DNA of 29,528 nt, taken from assembly GCA_949001935.1 (NCBI GenBank), contig CARJLX010000008.1, positions 1 through 29,528 on the forward strand, given 5' to 3'. The DNA comes from an uncultured Eubacteriales bacterium. Its GTDB lineage: Bacteria > Bacillota > Clostridia > Christensenellales > UBA1242. A program made the translations under genes and the position numbers. Numbering within the stretch: the first letter of the stretch is position 1; each line of letters starts with the position of its first letter. Below the pieces are notes generated by a model that saw only the letters and a list, made by a program, of their open reading frames with translations, was not told the origin of the DNA and made no database searches. Shown in pieces: positions 14,618-22,700 of the stretch.

Positions 14618-15423
14618 AAGTTATTTCAGCAAAGTTTGCTCATGGCAACAATGCTTATTATTTTAGTCCTAATGGATTTGATCTTAAAAAGGGCGACAAA
14701 GTTATTGTTGATACCGAAAAAGGTAAGGACATTGTGACAATTGTTAAGGAAGTTCACGAAATAGACGCTTCACTTTTGGAAGATTCGTTGAAAAATGTTG
14801 TTAAGTTTGCGAGTGAGGAAGAGGTTGCAAAAGCGATTGAAAATGACAAAACTGCATCTAGTTATATTGATGAGGTGAAAAAGTTGGTTAGGGAACTTGA
14901 ACTAGACATGAAAGTTGTTTCTATTGAAGGAAATTATAATTTATCTCGAATAACCGTAAATTTCACTAGTGAGAATCGTGTCGATTTTCGTGAATTAGTG
15001 AAAAAGTTGGCAGAGAATTATAAAGTGAAAATAGAACTTCGTCAAATTGGTCCTCGAGATGCCTCCCGTATTTTGGGTGGATTAGGCCCTTGTGGAAAAG
15101 AAGTTTGTTGTCGTCAAGGTGTTGGCGTTTGTGATCATGTTTCAATCAAAATGGCAAAAAATCAAGGTTTGGCGTTAAATCCCAACAGTATAAGTGGTCT
15201 TTGCAACAAGTTGTTATGTTGTTTAAGTTATGAAAATGCCAATTATGTAGAACTTTTAAAACTTATGCCAAAGGTTAACAGTTTTGTTAAAACACCTGAT
15301 GGTGAAGGAAAGGTTGTTTACTGCGATCTTTTACAAAAGAAGGTAGATATTCGTTTTGCAGACGAGAATTCTAGCGAAATCAAAACTTTTGATGTTAATG
15401 ACTTAAAATTTAAAAAAGAATAG
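14608..15423 (+). CDS. ricT: RicT/YaaT, PSP1-domain iron-sulfur protein
   Basis: This 271-residue PSP1-family protein corresponds to Bacillus RicT (YaaT). In the Y-complex with RicA (YmcA) and RicF (YlbF) it adjusts RNase Y-dependent mRNA maturation and promotes Spo0A phosphorylation, biofilm formation and sporulation. The PSP1 region is at about residues 60-150, ending in RQIGPRDASRILGGLGPCG. Cysteines C162, C167 and C168 plus C199, C204 and C205 (GPCGKEVCC and GLCNKLLCC) match the conserved cluster-binding set; C175 is extra. TTGGAGG lies 10 bases before the start, inside holB. In Bacillus yabA follows; here it is missing and trmN6 comes next after a 208-base gap. Confidence 0.94.
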   Translation: MQIEVISAKFAHGNNAYYFSPNGFDLKKGDKVIVDTEKGKDIVTIVKEVHEIDASLLEDSLKNVVKFASEEEVAKAIENDKTASSYIDEVKKLVRELELDMKVVSIEGNYNLSRITVNFTSENRVDFRELVKKLAENYKVKIELRQIGPRDASRILGGLGPCGKEVCCRQGVGVCDHVSIKMAKNQGLALNPNSISGLCNKLLCCLSYENANYVELLKLMPKVNSFVKTPDGEGKVVYCDLLQKKVDIRFADENSSEIKTFDVNDLKFKKE

Positions 15424-15430
15424 TTTTTTC

Positions 15431-15453
15431 TTCTTTTCTTTTAAAGAAAAGAA
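15431..15453. repeat. Dispersed palindrome, copy 3
   Basis: Eleven-bp arms TTCTTTTCTTT and AAAGAAAAGAA around one T, 7 bases after the ricT stop codon. The region to 15602 is AT-rich and also has AACGCTTT (15469-15476) facing AAAGCGTT (15499-15506); no gene is seen. Confidence 0.7.
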
Positions 15454-15602
15454 ACAAAATAAAACTAAACGCTTTGCATTTTATTTTATAAAACATAAAG
15501 CGTTGACTTTTATATATTATAAATAAATTTTAAAGGAATAAAAAATACTAACGATTTTATGATTTTGAGAAACAAAATTTAAAAGTGTCAAGTGTTCTTT
15601 TG

Positions 15603-15626
15603 TTCCTTTTCTATGAAGAAAAGGAA
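15603..15626. repeat. Dispersed palindrome, copy 4
   Basis: Ten-bp arms TTCCTTTTCT and AGAAAAGGAA around ATGA, preceded by TTCTTTTG like copies 1 and 2. The right arm contains the AAGGAA that would serve as the trmN6 ribosome binding site, so folding could mask it. Confidence 0.7.
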
Positions 15627-15631
15627 AGCAA

Positions 15632-16360
15632 ATGGAGTTGTCAAAAAATGAAAAAATTGAAGATTTGGAGTGTAAGGGCTTAAAAATAATTCAAGATAAA
15701 ACCCTTTATACTTTTACTTCGGATTCGGTTATTTTGGCTAACTTTTTGAAGATAAAATGTAATGAAAGTGCGGTTGAGATTGGTAGTGGTTGTGGGGTTA
15801 TTTCTATCTTGGCGACTGCTAAAAATAAGTGTAAAAATATAAAAGCTTTTGAAATTAACAGCCAAATGGCGGAGCTTGCAAGACGAAATATTGAATTAAA
15901 TCAATTGCAAGAAAAAATTGAAATAATTGAAGATGATATAAAAAATCATAATAAATATATAAAAAACGGCGAAATAGATGTTGTTTTTTCAAATCCGCCA
16001 TACATGAAAGAAATTATTGACAGTGCTAATTTAAACAAAACTAGAGAATTTGCAAGGCATGATAATCTTTTAAAAATTGCCGAACTTTGCAAATGTACAA
16101 GCAATATACTTAAATTTGGTGGCAGGTTTTATATTGTTTATTCTGCAGAGAGAAGTTGCGAGCTTATTGCTGAACTTATCAAAAACAATTTACAGCCTAA
16201 AACAATGTTTTTTACTGAAAATGGAAGAGACAGGATTGTTTTGGTTGTGATTGAAGCGATTAAAGGTGGCAAAAGTGGGGTTAAAGTTTTACCAAATCTT
16301 GTGACAAATGAACAAGATGGTAAGTTTTTAGAAAAATTACAAACAAGGAATTTTAAATAA
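15632..16360 (+). CDS. TrmN6/YabB-type tRNA1(Val) adenine-37 N6-methyltransferase
   Basis: A 242-residue class I SAM-dependent methyltransferase. Motif I is EIGSGCG (49-55), the acidic residue of motif II is in KAFEINSQMAELARRN, and the catalytic NPPY (121-124) marks an N6-adenine or N5-glutamine methyltransferase. Length and position after holB-ricT match Bacillus YabB/TrmN6, which methylates A37 of tRNA1(Val). LYTFTSDSVILANFL just before motif I is typical of this subgroup. The start at 15632 is preceded by AAGGAAAG. Its last 8 bases overlap the 3' end of the convergent spmB gene. Confidence 0.88.
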   Translation: MELSKNEKIEDLECKGLKIIQDKTLYTFTSDSVILANFLKIKCNESAVEIGSGCGVISILATAKNKCKNIKAFEINSQMAELARRNIELNQLQEKIEIIEDDIKNHNKYIKNGEIDVVFSNPPYMKEIIDSANLNKTREFARHDNLLKIAELCKCTSNILKFGGRFYIVYSAERSCELIAELIKNNLQPKTMFFTENGRDRIVLVVIEAIKGGKSGVKVLPNLVTNEQDGKFLEKLQTRNFK

Positions 16361-16859
16361 ACCTACATACAAAACAAGCAACAATTGCTCCAACTAAGGC
16401 ACAAATTAGGGCGACTGGGATTGCATACAATAGTTTTTTAACTTTGGTTTGAGAGAAATAGACAGTCGCGACATAGAATATAGTTTCACTGCAGCCAAGT
16501 ATAACGCAGGCACAGCGGGAGATATAGCTATCTGGGCCATAAGTTGAAAGTACGCTATTTAGAAGTCCATAACTTCCTGCTCCTGTGAATGGGCGAAGAA
16601 GAATAAGTTCGGTAAGTTCACTTGGAATTCCCAAAAAAGAAAATATAGGATTGAGTGCAGTTGCAAGAATGGTTGTTATTCCACTTGCTCGAAGAAGTGC
16701 AACGGCAATCATAATAGTTGCAATAAAAGGAAAAATATCTAAAACAAGAGGAATAGCACCTTTTGCACCTTTAACAAAGGTGTCGTAGGTGTTTACTTTT
16801 TTAAAATAACTATAAACAAAAACTCCTAGAAAAAGAATTGGTAGGACGTAGACACTCAT
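16353..16859 (-). CDS. spmB: Spore maturation protein SpmB
   Basis: A 168-residue polytopic membrane protein of the nucleoside-recognition 'Gate' family. SpmB acts with SpmA in dehydration of the spore core in Bacillus. Characteristic segments are TFVKGAKGAIPLVLDIFPFI near the N-terminus, LRASGITTILATALNPIFSF, LLRPFTGAGSYGLL, and CSETIFYVATVYF with the following VKKLLYAIPVALICALVGAI. Four to five membrane spans can be seen. It overlaps spmA by 4 bases (ATGA), indicating translational coupling. Its stop codon lies within the end of trmN6 on the other strand, leaving no room for a terminator between the two convergent units. Confidence 0.93.
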   Translation of the reverse strand: MSVYVLPILFLGVFVYSYFKKVNTYDTFVKGAKGAIPLVLDIFPFIATIMIAVALLRASGITTILATALNPIFSFLGIPSELTELILLRPFTGAGSYGLLNSVLSTYGPDSYISRCACVILGCSETIFYVATVYFSQTKVKKLLYAIPVALICALVGAIVACFVCRFI

Positions 16860-17449
16860 TTTCTTGTCCTCCCATTTTTTATCTTTCTTTTCTTTTTATA
16901 TATTTGTGAAAATAATTTAACAAGAATAATGCCTAATATTGTTGTGACAATAGTTGCAATAAGGGTAGGTAAAATTATGTCGGCTGGGCTTATGCTTCCA
17001 GCACTTGCTCGCAGCCCGATGACTGTGCTTGGAAGAAGTTGAATACTTGTTGCATTTAATACAATAAGCATAATCATGGTTGTATTTGCAACTCCCGAAC
17101 CGTCATCAAGGGCTTTCATCGCTTTAATCCCCATAGGTGTTGCAGCGTTGCCAAGGCCTAACATATTTGCCGACATATTCATGGCAATCATTCTTTGAAT
17201 TTCTTCATTATCTATTTTAAATAGTTTTTTTATTATTGGTTTTAAAAGTTTAGCAAGTTTTTCACCTAATCCTGAAGCGTCTACCAGTTCTAAAATCCCA
17301 AGCCAGACAGCATAAACCCCGGCGAGTTCTACACAGAGTTTTAGTGCGTCACCAGAGGCGGTTATCATTTCGGTCATAACAAAGGCGGGGCTTGTCCAAA
17401 GCAAAGCTCCCAGTGATGTAACGATCATAACCAGCCAAATAAAGTTCAT
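16856..17449 (-). CDS. spmA: Spore maturation protein SpmA
   Basis: A 197-residue membrane protein. Landmarks are MNFIWLVMIVTSLG, an ELAGVYAVWLGILELVDASG segment, KLLKPIIKKLF, NMSANMLGLGNAATPMGIKAM (the signature of SpmA and the Gate family) and STVIGLRASAGSISPADIILP. It is the partner of SpmB; with it, the window retains a spore-forming genetic heritage. It lies 71 bases after rsmA in the same direction and is probably cotranscribed with tatD-rsmA. The ribosome binding site is weak (AAGG about 12 bases upstream). The C-terminal tail is very basic (KKKRKIKNGRTRK). Confidence 0.94.
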   Translation of the reverse strand: MNFIWLVMIVTSLGALLWTSPAFVMTEMITASGDALKLCVELAGVYAVWLGILELVDASGLGEKLAKLLKPIIKKLFKIDNEEIQRMIAMNMSANMLGLGNAATPMGIKAMKALDDGSGVANTTMIMLIVLNATSIQLLPSTVIGLRASAGSISPADIILPTLIATIVTTILGIILVKLFSQIYKKKRKIKNGRTRK

Positions 17450-17520
17450 ATAACAATATATGCCTTAATTTTCTTGTTTATCGCTTTCTTTTCTTATTTG
17501 TTTTATATCTAAATTATTAA

Positions 17521-18306
17521 CTACTTTTTTATTTCTTTAAAAATTTCGATAAATTCGTTTAAGGAAAAACTTTCAGCTCTACGTGTTAAATCAAAAGTCG
17601 ATAACTTTTGTGTAAGCTGTGTTTTGTTTAATTTTAAATAGCCACTCAAATTGTTAGCCAATGTTTTTCTACGCATAGAAAAACAAGCTTTTATAAATTC
17701 GTAAAAATCTTTTCTATTTATATCTTTAAATTTTTGATTTCTTGTTATATTCACAACAGCAGAGTCAACATTGGGTTGAGGAAAGAACATTTGTCTGCCA
17801 ACCACGCGTGTAATTTTTGCTTCTCCAAAAAAACCTACCATAACTGTTAAAACTCCATAGTCTTTGCCACCTTCTTTAGCGGTCATTCTTTCAGCAACTT
17901 CTTTTTGTACCATTATTGTGAGAGAATCAACGCTGTCACTTTCTTCCAAAAACTTGAAGATAAGGGGAGTGGTGATATAATAAGGTAAATTAGCAACAAG
18001 TTTGTATTTCTCTCCCTTAAAATGCTTTTCAATAGTATTTATACTTTCTTTAAGAGCGTCAGTAAAAACAAACTCTGTGTTTTTCAAGTTTAATGATAAT
18101 AAATGGTCTTGCAAATCCCTGTCAATCTCAAATGAAACAACCCTCTTTGCCTTTTCGCTTAAGGGTTTTGTTAAAGCTCCAGCACCTGCACCAATCTCTA
18201 AAACATTGTCTTTTTCACAAATTTCAGCGTCATTTACAATTGCTTGAAGAAGATTTTTATCGCTTAAAAAGTTCTGCCCAAATTTTTTCTTAAATTCGTG
18301 TTCCAT
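17521..18306 (-). CDS. rsmA: RsmA (KsgA), 16S rRNA A1518/A1519 dimethyltransferase
   Basis: RsmA dimethylates two adjacent adenines in helix 45 of 16S rRNA, a late 30S assembly checkpoint. The 261-residue sequence carries KKFGQNFLSD (GQNFL 10-14), SAM-binding EIGAGAGALT (37-46), the acidic residue in VVSFEIDRDL, the catalytic NLPYYI (106-111), VQKEVAERM, the FFPQPNVDSAVV segment and the C-terminal FSMRRKTLANNL. Its start codon overlaps the tatD stop by one base (TAATG), so the two are translationally coupled. The tatD-rsmA neighbourhood is the same as yabD...ksgA of Bacillus, without rnmV between. Confidence 0.96.
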   Translation of the reverse strand: MEHEFKKKFGQNFLSDKNLLQAIVNDAEICEKDNVLEIGAGAGALTKPLSEKAKRVVSFEIDRDLQDHLLSLNLKNTEFVFTDALKESINTIEKHFKGEKYKLVANLPYYITTPLIFKFLEESDSVDSLTIMVQKEVAERMTAKEGGKDYGVLTVMVGFFGEAKITRVVGRQMFFPQPNVDSAVVNITRNQKFKDINRKDFYEFIKACFSMRRKTLANNLSGYLKLNKTQLTQKLSTFDLTRRAESFSLNEFIEIFKEIKK

Positions 18307-19073
18307 TAAATTTTAAATAACCTCCTTGCATTTTCCGTTGTTATTTTTGCAATTTCTTCAACACCCATTTCTTTCAAATTCGCTAAGTTTTCTGCAATAT
18401 AAGGAATAAAACTAGGGTCGTTGCGTTGTCCTCTAAATGGAGTTGGTGCAAGGTATGGGCAATCGGTTTCCAAAATAATGCTTTCAATAGGGATTTTTTT
18501 TATAACATCTTGTAAACGTTTGGCGTTTGAAAAAGTTGAAACTCCTCCAACAGAAATATTTAGCCCAAGTTGAATTGCCTCTTTGGCAACTTCTAAACTT
18601 TCACTAAAACAATGAAGCGTTCCGCCATTGATTAAATATTCTTTGTGCATTTTTAAAATTTTCATCGTGTCGCCAATTGCTTCGCGTGTGTGAATAACAA
18701 TGGGAAGATTTAATTTGTAAGCAAGCTTGATTTGTCTTTCAAAAACAAGTTTTTGAATTTCCCTATCAACACAACCATCAAGATATTCAAGACCAATTTC
18801 ACCAATCGCAACTACTTTGCTAGACTTAGCTAAATTTTCTAATTCTTTTTCAACCATATCATTGTAGCTGTCAGCGTCTTGGGGATGAACCCCTACAGAA
18901 GAAAAAACACAATCAAATTTTTCTGCTAAAGCCACAGCCTTTTGAGAGGTTAACAAATTCGCACCGCTTGTTATAATAAATTCAACAGTGCTGTCTTGTG
19001 ATTTTTTAATAATATCTTCCACTTCGCCATCAAATCTCAAGTCGGTTAGGTGTGCATGAGTGTCTATCAGCAT
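18306..19073 (-). CDS. tatD: TatD-family metal-dependent DNase
   Basis: A 255-residue TIM-barrel hydrolase of the TatD family (Bacillus YabD), with Mg-dependent 3'-5' deoxyribonuclease activity in characterised members. Metal ligands are visible: H6 and H8 in DTHAHL, E92 in AIGEIGLEY, H128 in PIVIHTR, H154 in GTLHCF, and D204 in ILETDCPYLAP. The C-terminal TPFRGQRNDPSF is typical. AAAGGAG lies 6 bases before the ATG at 19073, and a clear promoter precedes it, making this the first gene of the tatD-rsmA-spmA-spmB operon. Confidence 0.95.
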   Translation of the reverse strand: MLIDTHAHLTDLRFDGEVEDIIKKSQDSTVEFIITSGANLLTSQKAVALAEKFDCVFSSVGVHPQDADSYNDMVEKELENLAKSSKVVAIGEIGLEYLDGCVDREIQKLVFERQIKLAYKLNLPIVIHTREAIGDTMKILKMHKEYLINGGTLHCFSESLEVAKEAIQLGLNISVGGVSTFSNAKRLQDVIKKIPIESIILETDCPYLAPTPFRGQRNDPSFIPYIAENLANLKEMGVEEIAKITTENARRLFKI

Positions 19074-19089
19074 AATAACTCCTTTTGCT

Positions 19090-19118
19090 ATTTTAACACC
19101 TTTTGATTTTTATTTCAA
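19090..19118 (-). promoter_or_regulatory. Promoter of the tatD-rsmA-spmA-spmB operon
   Basis: On the minus strand, TTGAAA (complement of 19113-19118), 17 bases, TAAAAT (complement of 19090-19095). The leader is about 10 bases and contains the AAAGGAG site. Confidence 0.7.
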
Positions 19119-19263
19119 CTTAAATTATAATATCACATTTATAAATTAAATCAAAAAAAATTTTAAACACACTTAAATCTCTTGATTTTTATAAATAAAT
19201 TTGTTAATATAATAAATATTAATTGACTTGTTTGTTAAACTATTTTAAGAAGGAGGAAGCTAA

Positions 19264-21675
19264 ATGACTCAACTGGCAGACCTAATAAGCCTGTTCACAG
19301 GTTATAGTATGTGGGATTATATCACAGTATTGTTTGATAATATTGTTAAAGTTGGCTACCTTATATATACAGCCGTTGCAAGTTGTCTTGACCTTCTTCA
19401 ATGTGTAATGCGTAAACTTGCAGGTCTTGATTCTTATTGGATTAATATCAATGGTGACCTTACAGAGGTTGCTCAACAAGATCCTATTCTCGAATTTATT
19501 TATGGCATGCTCGGTATAGGGCGTAATGCTGGTACATATTCTGCACTATCAACAGTGTTCTGGTCACTTGCTATATTTGGAATTATTGTTTTAGTAATCA
19601 GCACTATAGTTGCAATTATCAAATCTCATTATGGTGAAGATAGTAATAAAACAAATCCGCTTTCTTATGTTTATACGGCGGTGAAAGCAATCTTTACATT
19701 TGCGATCGTTCCCGTTGCAGTTATTTTGGGAGTTTATCTTTCTCAGTTCATGCTTAAGACTTTAGATGATATCACAGCGGGTAGGGCAACAGAAGAAACT
19801 ATTCGTGGTATCTATGGTGACCAAGCGTTGCAAAACTTGCAAGCAGATGAAAATGGCAATTATTCATATTATGATTTCTTTGGTTTTGGACCTACATCAT
19901 CATCACAAACTATTTCGGGTTTGATGTTTAAATGTGCTTCGTATAGTGCAAACCGTGTTAGAAGAGGAGACTACAACAAAACTGGTGGCGGCAATGGAGG
20001 AAGAGACTTTGCCCATTTTGGTGTAATAGGGAATACTAATGTGCCATCAAAACCAAGCAATACCTCAGATGCAGATTGGCTTGCATATCAAATAGATTAT
20101 GCCTTCCAAAATAATTTGCATTTAAACAGATGGTTTAGTGATAACGAATTATATGATAATAATGTTAGTGGTGTTTTAATTACTATTGCTTCTGTCGATT
20201 TCTTTAGAGTTGCTGGTTTTGGAAATAGTTTCTCAAAATATAATGTTGGGCTTGTTTGGTATTACTATTATCTTTGGAACTTTAACTTCTTTGTAGGTTT
20301 TGCATCAATAATAGTTTCCTTCGGGTTATTGACAAGTATAATAATAGGTCTTATGGCGCGGCTCATACAAAGTGCAGCACTTTTCCTCATTTATCCAGCT
20401 GTATTAGGATTAGCACCGTTAGATGAATTTGGAGCATTTAAGAAATGGCGAGGAGAATTCATGGGATATGTGCTTATGGCATTTGGGTCAATAATAGGGA
20501 TGAACATCTTCTTCCTTATATTACCATATATCAACGAATTTAACTGGTTTGGTTGGAATCCATATGTAGATTTGCCAAGTATGATTATCAACAGCCTGAT
20601 TATCATCGTCGGACTCCTTGGCGTTAAATCCTTTATCGCTTTTATCTCAGGACTTATTGGGGGAAAAGATGCTTTCGCTGAAGGAGACGGCAAAAAGAAA
20701 GAGTTAGGAGAAACTCTTACTAAAGCTGGCTCTGGTGTTATGTTGGCTGGCAACATCGCTAAACGTGTAGGTGGAGGGATTGTTGGGCTTGGAGTTGCTG
20801 GAGCCAAATTAGGTAATAGAATTCACAATAGCAAGAAAGTAAAACAAGAAGCACAAGACCTGAAAAATCTGGAAGCAACAACTGATAGTGAGGCAAATCG
20901 TACTGGAAATATGATGATGGCAGCAAATTCAATGAACACAATTAAGGCTGAATTTAAGGAATCTACTGAAGGTAAAAACTTAAAGGCAAGGATTAGAGCA
21001 AATGCTGTTGCACAGGGATTAGATCCAGATGGAAAAGATGCTAAAGAGTTTGATGCGATGTATAATGATGCAATTCATGAACACTTAATGAATGGTAATG
21101 ATGCAGATAGCAGAGCATATCAAGAGAGTCAAAAGGTTATTGCTAATGAAGGTCATACTGACAACTACTTAAAATTGAAGACAGAAAGACAAAACCGCAT
21201 TGCAAAGGCAGATCTCAATGAAGATGGTTCAGGTGCATTTACAAGAGCTGCAAGTAAGTGGGCTAGAGGTGTTGGTGGTGCATTCCTTAAAGGTTTACAA
21301 GAAGGATTGCCTGACATGGGTATTAATTTAGGCAAAATTAAAGGCGTATTTAATAAGGCTAATAATAATAAGTATGATGATAAGGGAGATATTACTGGCA
21401 CATATGGCGGACATCGTATAGATACTAAGGAAGAAATTGCAAGAAAGGTTGCTGCTGGCGAAAATGCTGCTCCACCTTCACTTAAAGGTTTCTTCAAAGG
21501 TCTTGGAGGTGTATTAACTCAACCATTCAACAATAAATATGAACAAGGTAAAGCGCCTATTGGTCTTAAAGGTCCAAGCGATGAAAAGCGTACAGCTGAT
21601 ACCTTGGCTAAGATGGAACAAACAAACCAGGCACTTCTTAAAGCGGTTGAAAAACTTAATAGAGCAAGACCTTAA
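19264..21675 (+). CDS. Large VirB6/TrbL-like membrane protein, orphan
   Basis: This is an 803-residue protein in two halves. The N-terminal 466 residues hold about seven hydrophobic segments (around 21-45, 96-120, 138-162, 340-366, 368-386, 400-422 and 438-466), with a long extracytoplasmic-type loop (170-335) rich in Asn, Gly and Tyr. The block RLIQSAALFLIYPAVLGLAPLD with a following KKWRGEFMGYVLMAF resembles the conserved core of VirB6/TrbL-type transfer proteins and the ICE-associated Mbov_0396 family. Residues about 470-803 are soluble, charged and Gly/Asn-rich, ending in a short helix KMEQTNQALLKAVEKLN. No other type IV secretion or conjugation gene is in the window. AGGAGGA lies 7 bases before the ATG. 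It is monocistronic, with a strong terminator. The family call is moderate; the function here is unknown. Confidence 0.65.
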   Translation: MTQLADLISLFTGYSMWDYITVLFDNIVKVGYLIYTAVASCLDLLQCVMRKLAGLDSYWININGDLTEVAQQDPILEFIYGMLGIGRNAGTYSALSTVFWSLAIFGIIVLVISTIVAIIKSHYGEDSNKTNPLSYVYTAVKAIFTFAIVPVAVILGVYLSQFMLKTLDDITAGRATEETIRGIYGDQALQNLQADENGNYSYYDFFGFGPTSSSQTISGLMFKCASYSANRVRRGDYNKTGGGNGGRDFAHFGVIGNTNVPSKPSNTSDADWLAYQIDYAFQNNLHLNRWFSDNELYDNNVSGVLITIASVDFFRVAGFGNSFSKYNVGLVWYYYYLWNFNFFVGFASIIVSFGLLTSIIIGLMARLIQSAALFLIYPAVLGLAPLDEFGAFKKWRGEFMGYVLMAFGSIIGMNIFFLILPYINEFNWFGWNPYVDLPSMIINSLIIIVGLLGVKSFIAFISGLIGGKDAFAEGDGKKKELGETLTKAGSGVMLAGNIAKRVGGGIVGLGVAGAKLGNRIHNSKKVKQEAQDLKNLEATTDSEANRTGNMMMAANSMNTIKAEFKESTEGKNLKARIRANAVAQGLDPDGKDAKEFDAMYNDAIHEHLMNGNDADSRAYQESQKVIANEGHTDNYLKLKTERQNRIAKADLNEDGSGAFTRAASKWARGVGGAFLKGLQEGLPDMGINLGKIKGVFNKANNNKYDDKGDITGTYGGHRIDTKEEIARKVAAGENAAPPSLKGFFKGLGGVLTQPFNNKYEQGKAPIGLKGPSDEKRTADTLAKMEQTNQALLKAVEKLNRARP

Positions 21676-21682
21676 TTCACAT

Positions 21683-21717
21683 AAAAAAGAAAATGATATA
21701 AAATCATTTTCTTTTTT
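21683..21717 (+). terminator. Rho-independent terminator
   Basis: Perfect 15-bp stem AAAAAAGAAAATGAT / ATCATTTTCTTTTTT with a 5-base loop, 7 bases after the stop codon of the VirB6-like gene. The 21718-21946 stretch after it is very AT-rich with no gene seen. Confidence 0.9.
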
Positions 21718-21946
21718 ATACGAATTAAACATAATTGCCTATAAAATAGGTCATCTAATGACAAGTTTCGACAAAATTTTTATATAATTTAATCTATTTT
21801 TGTAAATATGTTTGTTAAAATTTGTTGTATTTGTAAATTATTGCCATTATTCGACAAATTTATACAATTTTCTTAAATTTTAAAATTGATAAAAGTGCTT
21901 GCAATTTTTAGAAAACTTTTATTTTAAAATAATTGTAGAGAATTTG

Positions 21947-21975
21947 TTGACAATAAATCTTTGTTGTGATATTAT
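21947..21975 (+). promoter_or_regulatory. Promoter of tRNA-Ser
   Basis: Perfect TTGACA (21947-21952), 17 bases, TATTAT (21970-21975), with the tRNA 35 bases downstream. Confidence 0.8.
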
Positions 21976-22010
21976 AACTATGCAAAAAAATCAAAAAATA
22001 AATTCGACAA

Positions 22011-22101
22011 GGGGAGATACTCAAGAGGTCGAAGAGGCGGCCCTGCTAAGGCTGTAGGTCGGGAAACCGGCGCAAGGGTTCAAATCCCTTTCTTCCCGCC
22101 A
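22011..22101 (+). tRNA. tRNA-Ser (anticodon GCT)
   Basis: A 91-base class II tRNA with a long variable arm. Acceptor GGGGAGA/TCTTCCC, anticodon stem CGGCC/GGCTG with loop CTGCTAA (GCT), T loop TTCAAAT, and encoded CCA. It has its own promoter and terminator. Confidence 0.95.
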
Positions 22102-22107
22102 AAACTA

Positions 22108-22140
22108 GACAAGTCTCGGCAAGAGGCTTGTCGTTTTTTT
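22108..22140 (+). terminator. Terminator of tRNA-Ser
   Basis: GACAAG (22108-22113) pairs with CTTGTC (22127-22132), with inner CTC/GAG pairing, followed by GTTTTTTT. Confidence 0.9.
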
Positions 22141-22197
22141 GTTTATGATTTTAATTAACATCTAAAAGCCGTATTTTAATAATTTTGACTAAAATTA

Positions 22198-22226
22198 TTG
22201 ACAAAATTAGATTTTTATGGTTTAAT
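22198..22226 (+). promoter_or_regulatory. Promoter of 100-residue membrane protein gene
   Basis: Perfect TTGACA (22198-22203), 17 bases, TTTAAT (22221-22226). AAGGAGG follows before the ATG at 22252. Confidence 0.75.
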
Positions 22227-22251
22227 ATAAGCGATAATTTAAGGAGGTTTT

Positions 22252-22554
22252 ATGAAAAAAGTTGAAAAAGAAGAAATTAAAAATTTGCCCGCTAAATATA
22301 AACCTTTAGGGGCATGGGCATATTTTGGCTATTCAATTTTATTTATGATTCCTATTGTTGGATTTATATGTCTTATTGTTTTTGCATGTAGCAGTTCTAA
22401 TGTTGTTAGACGTAGTTATGCAAGATCATATTTCTGCGGATTTTTAATAGTAGGATTATTGATTTTTATTGTTTTAGCTATATTTGGTTTCAATTTTGCT
22501 GCAATTTTGGAATTTTTAAAAAGTTTCATAAGTCAAGTGCCTGGAGAAATGTAA
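22252..22554 (+). CDS. Small two-span membrane protein, unknown function
   Basis: A 100-residue protein with a charged N-terminus (MKKVEKEEIKNLPAKYKPLG) and two hydrophobic segments (about residues 23-46 and 60-82), separated by a short loop with SSSNVVRRSYARSYF. The pattern of a KPLGAW...YFGY start, then a membrane span, then RRSYARSY is one I associate with small uncharacterised membrane proteins of gut Bacillota, but I cannot attach a function. AAGGAGG stands 8 bases before the ATG, preceded by a near-consensus promoter; a terminator follows at 22569. It is therefore a well-expressed single-gene unit. Confidence 0.8.
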   Translation: MKKVEKEEIKNLPAKYKPLGAWAYFGYSILFMIPIVGFICLIVFACSSSNVVRRSYARSYFCGFLIVGLLIFIVLAIFGFNFAAILEFLKSFISQVPGEM

Positions 22555-22568
22555 CATGCTTAAAGAAA

Positions 22569-22592
22569 GGATAGAGTAATCTATCTTTTTTT
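22569..22592 (+). terminator. Rho-independent terminator
   Basis: GGATAGA (22569-22575) pairs with TCTATCT (22580-22586) around GTAA, followed by a T run. Confidence 0.75.
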
Positions 22593-22700
22593 ATGTCATA
22601 AAAACCTTTTAAAACTCCAACGCAAAGCATGCGGTTTTGGCTAGTAATACAATCAACACTAAGCGTCAATGATAAAAATTTGAGTATGTTGTTAATTTGC

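Noticed and set aside
15505..15531. Promoter TTGACT ... TAAATT ahead of trmN6
   Set aside because: The spacing is only 15 with a weak -10; other AT-rich hexamers fit equally, so it was not listed.
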